NCBI GenBank assembly: GCA_934294885.1
Contig: CAKRAK010000010.1
Span: forward strand, 25,368-89,367
Length of the DNA stretch: 64,000 nucleotides
Direction of reading: 5' to 3'
Origin: an uncultured Lachnospiraceae bacterium
Lineage (GTDB): Bacteria; Bacillota; Clostridia; Lachnospirales; Lachnospiraceae
Part shown: one piece after another, positions 32,839-41,174 of the stretch
How positions within the stretch are numbered: position 1 is the stretch's first letter
How the letters are laid out: every line of letters begins with the position of its first letter
Position numbers and translations under genes: made by a program
The notes under the pieces: generated by a model
What the model saw: only the letters and a program-made list of their open reading frames with translations
Told to the model about the DNA's origin: nothing
Database searches by the model: none

Positions 32839-34863
32839 ATGACTAGAGTTGGCACTGTAATAGGTGGCAAATATGAAATATTAAAAAAAATAGGGCAAGG
32901 CGGAATGTCTATTGTCTATCTGGCAATGGATACCCATCTGAATAAGCAGTGGGCTGTGAAAGAGATTAAGAAAAGCAAGAAGCAGGATACACGGACTCTG
33001 CTGAAAAGCTTACAGAGAGAGGCTAACATTTTAAAGATGGTGGATCATCCGGTTCTTCCAAGAATTGTAGATATTATTAATTATCAGGGTACGGTCTTTG
33101 TCGTAATGGACTACATTGAAGGAAGACCCATGAGTGAGATTTTAAAGTTAGAAGGAGCTCAGCCTCAGGAAAAGGTAATTGAATGGGCGAAGGATTTGTG
33201 CAGTGCTCTGGATTACCTGCATTCTTTGAATCCACCTATTATATATAGAGATATGAAGCCGTCTAATATCATGTTAAAGCCGGATGGAAAAGTAAAGCTG
33301 ATTGATTTTGGAACGGCAAAAGAGTTTGATGTAGAAAGTATTGCAGATACCACTGCATTAGGTACCAGAGGATATGCGGCACCGGAACAGTTTGGTGATG
33401 CAAAGGGCCGGGGGATTTATAAAACGGATGCCAGAACAGATATCTATAGTCTGGGTGCAACCCTATATCATATTGTTACAGGTAAGAATCCCAGTGAGCC
33501 CCCTTATGTTATGAAGCCGATTCGGGAGTGGAATCCATTACTTTCAAACGGATTGGAAAAAATCATTCTAAAATGTACAAGACCGAATCCAGAGGATCGA
33601 TACCAGAATTGTGCAGAGCTGCAATATGATTTGGAGCATTATGAAGAACTGGATGATGCTTTTCGTCGGGAATGTAAGAAAAAAATTCGAGGCTTTTTCG
33701 TTTGTCTTGCACTTATGCTTTGTTCCATCGGCGTTACAGTTACAGGATATCTTGGTAATGAAAGAGAAAAGAAGCAGGATTACGAGAATCTGATGAATGA
33801 AGGATTCCGGGAAACGGTACAGGGTAATTATGAGAATGCAGTTGATATTTATACGACAGCCATTACAGATGTGGATGGCACAAGAGATACGGCATATTTG
33901 GAATTGCTAAGTCTTTATATTAACTATCTGGATGAACCGGAAACCGGACTAAGCCGCGTAACCTACTACATGGAGCAGGAATATGACCATATTAATGAAA
34001 ATCAGAATGTATTGTTTCATGTTGCCATGGATTATTTTGATGTGATGAAGGACTACAAATCCAGTGCATATTATTTCAATATGTTAGATACAAAGGAACA
34101 TCCGGAGGCGGTGTATTACAGTTCTATTGCCCTTGCCATGGGGGAATTGAATGCAGATTATGATTCCATGCTGGTTGATTTGAAATCCTTCGAAAATACG
34201 ATTGATGAGTCTAATATTTCCATTAATAAGCTGATGAACTATCGATTGTTATGTATTGTATATGCCAGAACTCTGCCTCAAATGGATGTGGCACCGGAAA
34301 GTCTGATCCGGGTGGCAAACAAGGGGTTGAATGCATTGGATGAGTATGATGATAACAGTGTAAAGGCGGAATATTATACGATTTATAACCAGTATCTGGC
34401 ACAGGCGTACGAATATCTTGGTGATGAGGAAATTGATATGAATCCTGGACAGGCACAGGAATATTATTATCAGGCATTGGATTGCTGTGATTTCATTCTT
34501 GGCATGGTATCTAAGGATGAGGATTCCACATTGGTAAGTATTACGGATTCTAAGCTTAGAGAAGCAAAATACTGTCAGAAGGCGAGAATTTATGAGTCCC
34601 TTGGACAGTATGATAAGGCGGTAGAGGTTTACGAAAGTGGGAAAGAGGAATTTAAAACAACAAGTATCGATTTGTATACAGGATATTTGTCCCTGCTTTG
34701 TAAGATTGAAGAGCTAAAGACAACAGATGTAGAATTGTGGGATTATACCCGTTTGCATGCATTATATACAGAGGGAAATCGTGTGGTTGGAATATCCGGC
34801 GACTATCGCTGGAAGCAGCTTACGCAAAAACTGACTCCTTTGTTTGAGAAGAGGGGAGGTTGA
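32839..34863 (+). CDS. Membrane Ser/Thr protein kinase with TPR-like extracytoplasmic region
   Basis: A 674-residue Hanks-type kinase. The cytoplasmic domain (about 1-270) has the Gly loop GQGGMS, the VAIK-type Lys in WAVKEIKK, the catalytic YRDMKPSN loop (Tyr replaces the usual His), DFG in LIDFGTAKEF, and the activation segment TTALGTRGYAAPEQ. One membrane helix (about 288-308) leads to about 365 residues of helical, TPR-like repeats such as GQYDKAVEVYESGKEEF. PASTA repeats, typical of PrkC, are absent, so signal input probably differs. AAAGGGGAG precedes the ATG. Confidence 0.93.
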   Translation: MTRVGTVIGGKYEILKKIGQGGMSIVYLAMDTHLNKQWAVKEIKKSKKQDTRTLLKSLQREANILKMVDHPVLPRIVDIINYQGTVFVVMDYIEGRPMSEILKLEGAQPQEKVIEWAKDLCSALDYLHSLNPPIIYRDMKPSNIMLKPDGKVKLIDFGTAKEFDVESIADTTALGTRGYAAPEQFGDAKGRGIYKTDARTDIYSLGATLYHIVTGKNPSEPPYVMKPIREWNPLLSNGLEKIILKCTRPNPEDRYQNCAELQYDLEHYEELDDAFRRECKKKIRGFFVCLALMLCSIGVTVTGYLGNEREKKQDYENLMNEGFRETVQGNYENAVDIYTTAITDVDGTRDTAYLELLSLYINYLDEPETGLSRVTYYMEQEYDHINENQNVLFHVAMDYFDVMKDYKSSAYYFNMLDTKEHPEAVYYSSIALAMGELNADYDSMLVDLKSFENTIDESNISINKLMNYRLLCIVYARTLPQMDVAPESLIRVANKGLNALDEYDDNSVKAEYYTIYNQYLAQAYEYLGDEEIDMNPGQAQEYYYQALDCCDFILGMVSKDEDSTLVSITDSKLREAKYCQKARIYESLGQYDKAVEVYESGKEEFKTTSIDLYTGYLSLLCKIEELKTTDVELWDYTRLHALYTEGNRVVGISGDYRWKQLTQKLTPLFEKRGG

Positions 34864-34868
34864 CGAGT

Positions 34869-35735
34869 ATGTATCAGATTATGTTCTACGTTGGTCTGGT
34901 TTGCACCTTCGTTTTTCTGATTGCATCTGTAATTTTGTTTATTAAAAATGATGTTCGTAAAAAAATCGGTGATCTGACAGGTGCAAATGCCAGAAAAGAA
35001 ATTAAAAAATTAAATGAGGAAATGCAAAGTAATCAGGAGCGAATGGAAGCCCTTTCCGATCATAACAATAAGATTAACTTTCAGATTACGGAGGATGCAC
35101 CGGAGACGGAAAAGCCTCAAAAGAAAAAACGCTTTTCGGCAAAGAAAACAGTGTCAAAGCAGGATGAGGCGACAGACTTGTTACTGCAGGATGAGAAAAC
35201 CGATCTTTTGGCAGAAGATGAAGTTACATCCCGGTTATCGGCAGATGAGGCTACGGATGTTTTGAATCGTGACGAGGCTGCAGATGTTCTTTCAGAAGAA
35301 AGGGTTACAGATGTTTTGGTACAGGATGCCCTTAGCCATTATGAAGAAGATGCTACGGATGTTCTGATGCAGGAGAGCACCGATATCCTTTATGGGGAAG
35401 ATGCTACGGATGTTCTGATGCAGGAGAGCACTGATATCCTTTATGGGGAAGATGCTACGGATGTTCTGATGCAGGAGAGTACGGATGTCCTTTATGGAGA
35501 GGATGCTACCGATGTTCTGACAGATGAGGCAACTGCCGTGTTGACGGAGACGCTTGTTTCTAATGTCGAAACAGAACTCTTGTATGAAGAGATTAAGATT
35601 TCAGAAGGTGCTTTTGACAGCATATTAAATGGCGCAACCGATCCGGATGCAGTAACAGAGGAAGCTTCAACTCAGAATAATGTCTTTGAAATTGAAGAGG
35701 ATGTTACGGTTGTTCATACGGATGATTCAATTTAG
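34869..35735 (+). CDS. Membrane-anchored protein with tandem TDVL repeats
   Basis: A 288-residue protein with an N-terminal membrane helix (about 4-24), a coiled-coil segment (about 30-65), a basic patch, then about 110 residues of repeats built on [E/A]-A-T-D-V-L. Three near-identical 17-residue units start EDATDVLMQESTDI. No enzymatic domain. Thr followed three residues later by Leu is a plausible phospho-Thr FHA ligand, so it may be a scaffold phosphorylated by the neighbouring kinase. ATG 34869 is preferred over TTG 34860 because GAGGGGAGG at 34851-34859 fits only the former. Confidence 0.8.
   Translation: MYQIMFYVGLVCTFVFLIASVILFIKNDVRKKIGDLTGANARKEIKKLNEEMQSNQERMEALSDHNNKINFQITEDAPETEKPQKKKRFSAKKTVSKQDEATDLLLQDEKTDLLAEDEVTSRLSADEATDVLNRDEAADVLSEERVTDVLVQDALSHYEEDATDVLMQESTDILYGEDATDVLMQESTDILYGEDATDVLMQESTDVLYGEDATDVLTDEATAVLTETLVSNVETELLYEEIKISEGAFDSILNGATDPDAVTEEASTQNNVFEIEEDVTVVHTDDSI
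35346..35498 (+). repeat. Three tandem 51-bp coding repeats
   Basis: Units start at 35346, 35397 and 35448 with GAAGATGCTACGGATG, and a partial fourth starts at 35499. Each unit encodes 17 residues with two Thr-Asp-(Val/Ile)-Leu motifs. High identity suggests recent expansion and possible copy-number variation between strains. Confidence 0.92.
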
Positions 35736-35757
35736 GAAAGGATGGAAGAACGGATAC

Positions 35758-38700
35758 ATGAAATTAAAAAAAGTATTAGCATATATCATGGTATTTTTCT
35801 TAATATTGAATTTATTTTCCGGCGTATGTGAAGGTTCTTCCGTTCAGGCAGCAGGAGAATCCGGAGTCTTGGTGCAGCTGCAGGTGGTTCCTTGTGAAGA
35901 TGAGTCCGGAAGGAATAAACTGCAGGTTATCTATTCTGCAACCGGATATAAAGAGGGTCAGGATGTTATGGTAGAAAGAACCATATACCGGGACGATCAG
36001 GTTGTGAACAGTGATACGCTATCCTTTACCGCTCCGGCTTTTACGGAGGAGTTTTTGGAGGATGGGGATTATCGTATTGAATACCGGCTGCAGGGTAGTC
36101 AGGAGGCTCCCCTTACTGCAAGCCGGCTGTTAGATAATGAAAGTCCTGTTATTTCTGTAACAGAGAATGAAGATGATTCTTTGGATGTGATGATAACCGA
36201 TAACTATCTGGATGATACCTGTTGTAAGATAACCTATACAAGAACGTATTTTTCCGGGATGGACATAGAAACAAAAAACGGAAGTATTGCGTTGTCCCTG
36301 CAACAGGGAGAGGGTCAATATGCAGGACATATTGACTTGCAGGACCTGTTTAAGAATCAGCTTGGTGAGGGTGTTTACTCGGATTTGATTCTGGAAGCAC
36401 AGGATCGGGCAGGCAACAAAGCTGCAACACAGGTATCCCTTACCGTTGTGGTTGATGAGTCTGATCCGGTCATTGGGGTAGAGGTAGTGGATGAGAATGA
36501 CAATCCGCTGTCTGCTGTGGGAACAGAGGACGGAGTAGAATATTATAATGCTAAAAGCCGGAAGCTTGTGGTTCGAATTGCGGATTTACAGTTGGCGGAG
36601 CCGGATGTTAAGCTTTGGAAAAACGGAACGGTTTCTGTCAGCCCCCAGGTTAATTCCTCCCTTGCAGATAATCCATATCGGAAGGAGCTGGTATTTCCTT
36701 TTGATACAGATGCGTACTATACATTGAATATAACGGCTGAAGATAACAGTGAGCCGGTTCATAGCGTTGGGATTTTGAAAAACTATATCAGGGACGCTCA
36801 AAAACCGATATTTCGATTTTCCCGGGGAATATTGTCTTACCGGGATGGTGGTTTGATTCCGGCATCCGTACGGGAGGATGGAAGGGACATTTGTTACTTA
36901 AACCGCCCGGCAAGGGTGTCCTTTGATGTTGAGGAGTTAAATTATAATACGGCAGAGATTTCCATTGTTGAGAATGATAATCCGGCAGCTTCTTATCCGA
37001 GACGGATGGGTGATAATCCGGAAACCTTTACTAGTGATTACAGTGATAACGGTTTCTATGAGGTGTATGCAACAGCTACAGACAAGGCCGGCAATCATGC
37101 AGAAAGCAATCCGTTATATTTTGTTATTGATGATAAGAAACCGGAGATTTCCATTACAGGAATTAATCAGGGAGAACTGACCGGAAATCCGGTAACCTTA
37201 ATCTTTGATGCGAAGGACAATTATCACAATTTTTCTTCTTATCGGATTCTTGTTACAAGGGAGAATTATTATGGTATCGGTTCTACCCGTACCTATACCT
37301 TTTCACAAGATGAATGGGAGAGTCTTCCGGGTAATGAAGTAAGAAAGGAATTGCTGTTGAAGGAAGAAGGGAACTATAAGGTAACCTTTGATGCTACGGA
37401 TAAAGCCGGCAACAATTCTTCAAAGGAATTATCTTTTTCCATTGACCGTACTGCTCCGGAAATTCTGAATCTTACTTATTCCGATGTATCAGGAGCAATT
37501 CTGCCAAGATATAACATCATATTCAGTAACCATGTAATCGCGTTGGAATTTGATGTTGTGGATACCGTAACCGGCGTGGATGAACGGGGGGTTTATGTGA
37601 CGCTGGGTACGGCAGATGACAGAGATGAGAATACGCCGATTTATATTGCACATCGAATGATCGGAAATCATTTTGTGACATATATACCTACAGATGTTAA
37701 TTTATCAGAGTTTGATAGTGCGGTTACGGTTTGGGCAAATGATAGGATTCCCAATGAAAGTCATATAACCTCGAATCATATTATTTATACTACAGATTAT
37801 GCGAAGATTAAAATGACCTGTGATGTAGATTATAATGTATGGACGAATCAGGATGTTACTTTCCATACACAGATACAAGATAAAAAAGCCGGACTTCGTC
37901 AGATTATCTACAGAGTCAACGGAAAAATAGTAAAGCAGATAGATTTTAACAAACTGACTTATGAATATGAAGGAGATGTTACCGCCTCGGAAAGTGCGGA
38001 GGTGGTGACCGGATATCCGGTGGAGGTAGAGGTTACAAATAACTGTGGAACGACAAGGACGGTTGCAAGACAGGTTTATATTGATAAGATCGCACCGGTT
38101 GTAACGTTATCGGGAGTAACCGATGGTACACATTATCCAACGGATGTAAGTTTTTCTACAGCGGTTTCAGATGTTTCTTATATTAATACCGTAACGCAAT
38201 ACGTGATTAAGAAAACCTACGAAGGCAGAGAAGAGCAGATTGCGGTGGCACCATTCTACTCAACAGATTATGAATCTCATAATACACTTACCATGGTAGC
38301 GGAGGGAAGCTATGAGATTTATGGAGTTACAAAGGATAGTGCCGGTAACACAACGACTTCTAACCATTTAACCTTTGTTATAGATAAGACGGCACCCCGG
38401 TTACAGATTACAGGAATTTCAGATGGGGCAATATCCGGTCAGGCGGTTTCCCTTTCCTTCCTCTGTGAGGAGACATATTATGATACCAATACGGTAACCA
38501 TAAAGGTAGAACGTAAACTGGATTCCGGTGTAGATGAATATAACATTACGGGATTTCCGAATACAGCAAAGGAATCGGTTTTGTCTCATACCTTCTCGGA
38601 GGATGGAAGCTATACGGTAACCATGTCTGCGGTGGATAAGGCGACAAATGAAGCTGAGGTTCAGAAAATTTCCTTTACGGTTGACCAAACAAAACCGGAG

Positions 38701-39585
38701 GTCTTTATAGAAGGAACAACAAATTATCAGATCTGGAATCGTGCACCGATGATATCCTTTGTGGTGGAAGAGTCTTACTTTGAGACAAATCAGGTCAGTA
38801 TAACCGGAAGCAGACAGGATATTGATGGTAAGCTCCACGAAATTGAAATAAAGGATTTTGCCAGCTCAGGAAAGCGAAGTCAGTTAAATCGTATATTTGA
38901 CGAGGATGGAATTTACCATCTCACATTAACCTCAAAAGATGAAGCCGGCAATATGAGTCAACAGGAAGTGAATTTTATTCTGGATACGACTCCTCCGGAA
39001 ATTTATCAGGTGGATCAATATAAGAATGGATATTTTCGGGAATTTTGCCTGGCGGACAATATAGAACAGCTTTTCCGTGATCTGACGGTTATTTCTTATC
39101 GGATTTTATTAAACGGAGTAGAATATAATGGCTTGGATAAGATTACAGCGGAAGGAAAATACAGTCTGTATGTGGAAGTAACCGATGAAGCGGGTCATAC
39201 CTCTAAGGATGAGGCGGAATTTATTATTGACCATACAGCACCTAAGATTATCTTTGCCGGAATCAAGGAAGGGCAAATGGTTTATGAACCGGGAGTTATA
39301 ACAATTTCCCTGACCAATACGGATGATGAGATTACAAGTATCCGGTTAAACGGAAAGGAGCTTGATGCAAAGCAACGGATGATTCATTATGATGAACCGG
39401 GTTCGTATCAGATTAATGTACATTGTACAGACCCTGCGGGAAATGAAATTATGAGAAGCGTTTATTTTGTATATGTCAAACCGTCTTCTGTCAGGGTTAT
39501 CGTAATTATATTGGGGCTTTTTGTCCTATGTGCAGGCGGATACATACTTCTTAGAAGAAGAAAAAAGACAGGTGAGAAATCCTAA
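35758..39585 (+). CDS. Large surface protein with many Ig-like (DxAGN) repeats
   Basis: A 1275-residue exported protein. The signal peptide (about 1-32) starts MKLKKVLAYIMVFFLILNLF and ends near VQAA. The body contains about a dozen Ig-like modules, each with an [E/T]DxAGN motif and an IDxTAPxI linker, a pattern seen in bacterial adhesion and cell-wall proteins. A C-terminal membrane helix (about 1240-1262) and basic tail LLRRRKKTGEKS anchor it; no LPXTG is present. The start is the ATG at 35758, 22 bases after the preceding stop. It ends the phosphosignalling cluster. Partner unknown. Confidence 0.87.
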   Translation: MKLKKVLAYIMVFFLILNLFSGVCEGSSVQAAGESGVLVQLQVVPCEDESGRNKLQVIYSATGYKEGQDVMVERTIYRDDQVVNSDTLSFTAPAFTEEFLEDGDYRIEYRLQGSQEAPLTASRLLDNESPVISVTENEDDSLDVMITDNYLDDTCCKITYTRTYFSGMDIETKNGSIALSLQQGEGQYAGHIDLQDLFKNQLGEGVYSDLILEAQDRAGNKAATQVSLTVVVDESDPVIGVEVVDENDNPLSAVGTEDGVEYYNAKSRKLVVRIADLQLAEPDVKLWKNGTVSVSPQVNSSLADNPYRKELVFPFDTDAYYTLNITAEDNSEPVHSVGILKNYIRDAQKPIFRFSRGILSYRDGGLIPASVREDGRDICYLNRPARVSFDVEELNYNTAEISIVENDNPAASYPRRMGDNPETFTSDYSDNGFYEVYATATDKAGNHAESNPLYFVIDDKKPEISITGINQGELTGNPVTLIFDAKDNYHNFSSYRILVTRENYYGIGSTRTYTFSQDEWESLPGNEVRKELLLKEEGNYKVTFDATDKAGNNSSKELSFSIDRTAPEILNLTYSDVSGAILPRYNIIFSNHVIALEFDVVDTVTGVDERGVYVTLGTADDRDENTPIYIAHRMIGNHFVTYIPTDVNLSEFDSAVTVWANDRIPNESHITSNHIIYTTDYAKIKMTCDVDYNVWTNQDVTFHTQIQDKKAGLRQIIYRVNGKIVKQIDFNKLTYEYEGDVTASESAEVVTGYPVEVEVTNNCGTTRTVARQVYIDKIAPVVTLSGVTDGTHYPTDVSFSTAVSDVSYINTVTQYVIKKTYEGREEQIAVAPFYSTDYESHNTLTMVAEGSYEIYGVTKDSAGNTTTSNHLTFVIDKTAPRLQITGISDGAISGQAVSLSFLCEETYYDTNTVTIKVERKLDSGVDEYNITGFPNTAKESVLSHTFSEDGSYTVTMSAVDKATNEAEVQKISFTVDQTKPEVFIEGTTNYQIWNRAPMISFVVEESYFETNQVSITGSRQDIDGKLHEIEIKDFASSGKRSQLNRIFDEDGIYHLTLTSKDEAGNMSQQEVNFILDTTPPEIYQVDQYKNGYFREFCLADNIEQLFRDLTVISYRILLNGVEYNGLDKITAEGKYSLYVEVTDEAGHTSKDEAEFIIDHTAPKIIFAGIKEGQMVYEPGVITISLTNTDDEITSIRLNGKELDAKQRMIHYDEPGSYQINVHCTDPAGNEIMRSVYFVYVKPSSVRVIVIILGLFVLCAGGYILLRRRKKTGEKS

Positions 39586-39670
39586 GTTCTTATGAAAAGG
39601 GTAATGGTATAATAAAAGGTCTTTGAAAGAGACTGTATAATAATCGAAATGTAAAAAAGGAATGAGAAAA

Positions 39671-40330
39671 ATGATAAAAGCAGTTGTATTTGATATGGAC
39701 GGTGTTATTTTTGATTCGGAAAAACTATATCGGAAGCATTGGATGATTACCGGAAAAGAATACGGTATTCCGGAAGCAGAAATGGCAGAGCTTTGTAATT
39801 TGATAGCAGGAGCAACCAAAGACAAAAATGCTAAATTGATGAAGTCCCGTTATGGTGAGGATTTTGATTATGAATCCTTCCGGAATGCAACGATGACAAG
39901 AATGGATGCGGAAATTGCCAGGGATGGATTGGAGTTAAAACCGGGAGTGAAGGAGCTGTTCTCTTATTTGAAAGAAAAGGGTTATCTGATCGGACTGGCA
40001 ACCTCTACCTGGGAGGAACGGGCAAAACCGAATCTGGAAGCAGCAGGAATATTAGAGTATTTTGATAAAATTGTGTATGGTGGAGTGGTTCCTCATGGAA
40101 AACCTGCACCGGATATTTATCTGAAAGCCTGCGAAGAGCTGAATGTATTGCCAAAAGAGGCAATCGGAGTAGAGGATTCCTATAATGGTGTGTATTCCTC
40201 TGCGGATGCAGGGTTATATACCATAATGGTTGTTGATCTGGTTCCGGCAACGGAGGAGCTTCGGAACAAAGCCTCAAAGGTGTATGATTCCCTCTTTGAT
40301 GTGATTGATTTTCTGCAGGGGAATAAATAA
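39671..40330 (+). CDS. HAD-superfamily phosphatase (beta-phosphoglucomutase-like)
   Basis: A 219-residue cytoplasmic hydrolase. It begins KAVVFDMDGVIFDSE, containing the catalytic DxD, and has the C1-type helical cap, LATSTWEER (motif II), GKPAPDIYLKA with the motif III Lys, and GVEDSYNGVYSSADAG (motif IV). This matches sugar-phosphate HAD phosphatases and beta-phosphoglucomutases. ATG at 39671 is better spaced from AAAAGG than the ATG at 39662. The substrate is undetermined. Confidence 0.92.
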   Translation: MIKAVVFDMDGVIFDSEKLYRKHWMITGKEYGIPEAEMAELCNLIAGATKDKNAKLMKSRYGEDFDYESFRNATMTRMDAEIARDGLELKPGVKELFSYLKEKGYLIGLATSTWEERAKPNLEAAGILEYFDKIVYGGVVPHGKPAPDIYLKACEELNVLPKEAIGVEDSYNGVYSSADAGLYTIMVVDLVPATEELRNKASKVYDSLFDVIDFLQGNK

Positions 40331-40350
40331 ACCGGATGATTCATATAATT

Positions 40351-40373
40351 CTCTATGACAATATTACATAGAG
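40351..40373 (+). promoter_or_regulatory. Hairpin overlapping the ribosome site of the TIGR04086 gene
   Basis: CTCTATG (40351-40357) pairs with CATAGAG (40367-40373); the 3' arm abuts the GGAG ribosome site. It could modulate initiation, but the stem is only seven pairs and no T-tract follows. Confidence 0.4.
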
Positions 40374-40383
40374 GAGTGACGAT

Positions 40384-40746
40384 ATGAGCATTGGTAGAAA
40401 ATTTGGAACTGTAATAAAGGGATTGATGATCTCTTATGCAGTAACCGGTCTTTTATTGGGGATTCTGGCTTTTTTGGTATATCAGTTTCATTTGTCTGAA
40501 AGTATTACCAATCTGGTCATTATTGTAATTTATGTTGCGGTAACGTTTATTGGTGGGTTTGTTGTTGGAAAACAGGTAAAAGAACAAAAATTCCTATGGG
40601 GATTTTTGCTGGGATTTTTGTATATCCTGATTATTTCAGTTGTTGCAATTGCCCTGGGAAGTCTGCTTTCTGTGGCAAACGGAGCCAGCCTGACGACGGC
40701 AGCCTTATGTATAGGCGGAGGACTGTTAGGTGGAATGCTAAGTTAG
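40384..40746 (+). CDS. TIGR04086-family membrane protein
   Basis: A 120-residue protein with four membrane helices: about 12-35, 42-60, 70-95 and 100-118. Its position just ahead of SCIFF, the SCIFF maturase and secDF matches the conserved clostridial neighbourhood of TIGR04086 proteins, and the Gly-rich last helix (ALCIGGGLLGGMLS) fits. Function is unknown, possibly linked to export at the Sec translocon because of secDF proximity. GAGGAG precedes the ATG. Confidence 0.8.
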   Translation: MSIGRKFGTVIKGLMISYAVTGLLLGILAFLVYQFHLSESITNLVIIVIYVAVTFIGGFVVGKQVKEQKFLWGFLLGFLYILIISVVAIALGSLLSVANGASLTTAALCIGGGLLGGMLS

Positions 40747-40749
40747 TCG

Positions 40750-40778
40750 TTGACCTTAACAAAAGCATATGTTATACT
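40750..40778 (+). promoter_or_regulatory. Strong promoter of the SCIFF gene
   Basis: TTGACC at 40750-40755, a 17-base spacer, TATACT at 40773-40778. It gives the SCIFF precursor its own transcript separate from TIGR04086. Confidence 0.8.
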
Positions 40779-40869
40779 GTTTGTCAAAGTGTGGAAGTGT
40801 GTAATCAGATGAGTTACAGACTTTTCGATAAGAAGCATTTATGAATACAAGAATGAGAGGTAGACCAAT

Positions 40870-41010
40870 ATGAAACATATTCAAACATTAACAGAGAAGA
40901 CATTAAAGAGTACAATGGAAAAAGGTGGTTGCGGAGAGTGTCAGACATCATGTCAGTCTGCATGTAAGACATCTTGTACCGTTGGTAATCAGACCTGTGA
41001 GAACAAATAA
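40870..41010 (+). CDS. scfA: SCIFF ranthipeptide precursor (six Cys in forty-five)
   Basis: A 46-residue peptide: the leader MKHIQTLTEKTLKSTMEKGG is followed by a core with six Cys at positions 21, 24, 28, 32, 36 and 43. This pattern and the downstream maturase identify SCIFF, a near-universal clostridial RiPP whose Cys residues receive thioether bridges to non-alpha carbons (Thr acceptors). The biological role of the product is still uncertain. AGAGG precedes the ATG. It is too short for most gene callers but fully supported here. Confidence 0.96.
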   Translation: MKHIQTLTEKTLKSTMEKGGCGECQTSCQSACKTSCTVGNQTCENK

Positions 41011-41049
41011 TATTTATTCCTGTAATATAACAAATCAGGAAAGGCACGT

Positions 41050-41088
41050 AAAGAGGGCTGCTTCCTTGGCTGTCCTCTTTCGTTGTGT
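41050..41088 (+). terminator. Attenuating hairpin between SCIFF and its maturase
   Basis: AAAGAGG pairs with CCTCTTT around a loop containing GCTGCTTCCTTGGCTGT, followed by an interrupted T-rich run. Partial termination would make more precursor than enzyme mRNA, as RiPP loci need. Confidence 0.65.
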
Positions 41089-41174
41089 TTTATGAGTTAA
41101 CAAAGGGTCTGAATCAAAATCCTGATTTTTATAATGTATACCATGTGTATATAGTGGCATTAGAAGGAGTTAAA

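Noticed and set aside
35346..35520. CRISPR-like array
   Set aside because: The 51-base repeats are contiguous, in frame and coding, with no spacers.
38419..38838. 139-codon minus-strand ORF within the Ig-like surface protein gene
   Set aside because: Shadow frame in a long coding sequence, with no Shine-Dalgarno and an implausible residue composition.
39480..39585. Sortase anchor at the end of the 1275-residue protein
   Set aside because: There is a membrane helix and basic tail, but no LPXTG-like motif precedes it.
30257..39585. Type VII secretion locus
   Set aside because: Kinase, phosphatase and FHA genes fit, but no EssC ATPase, YukD or WXG100 gene is present in the window.
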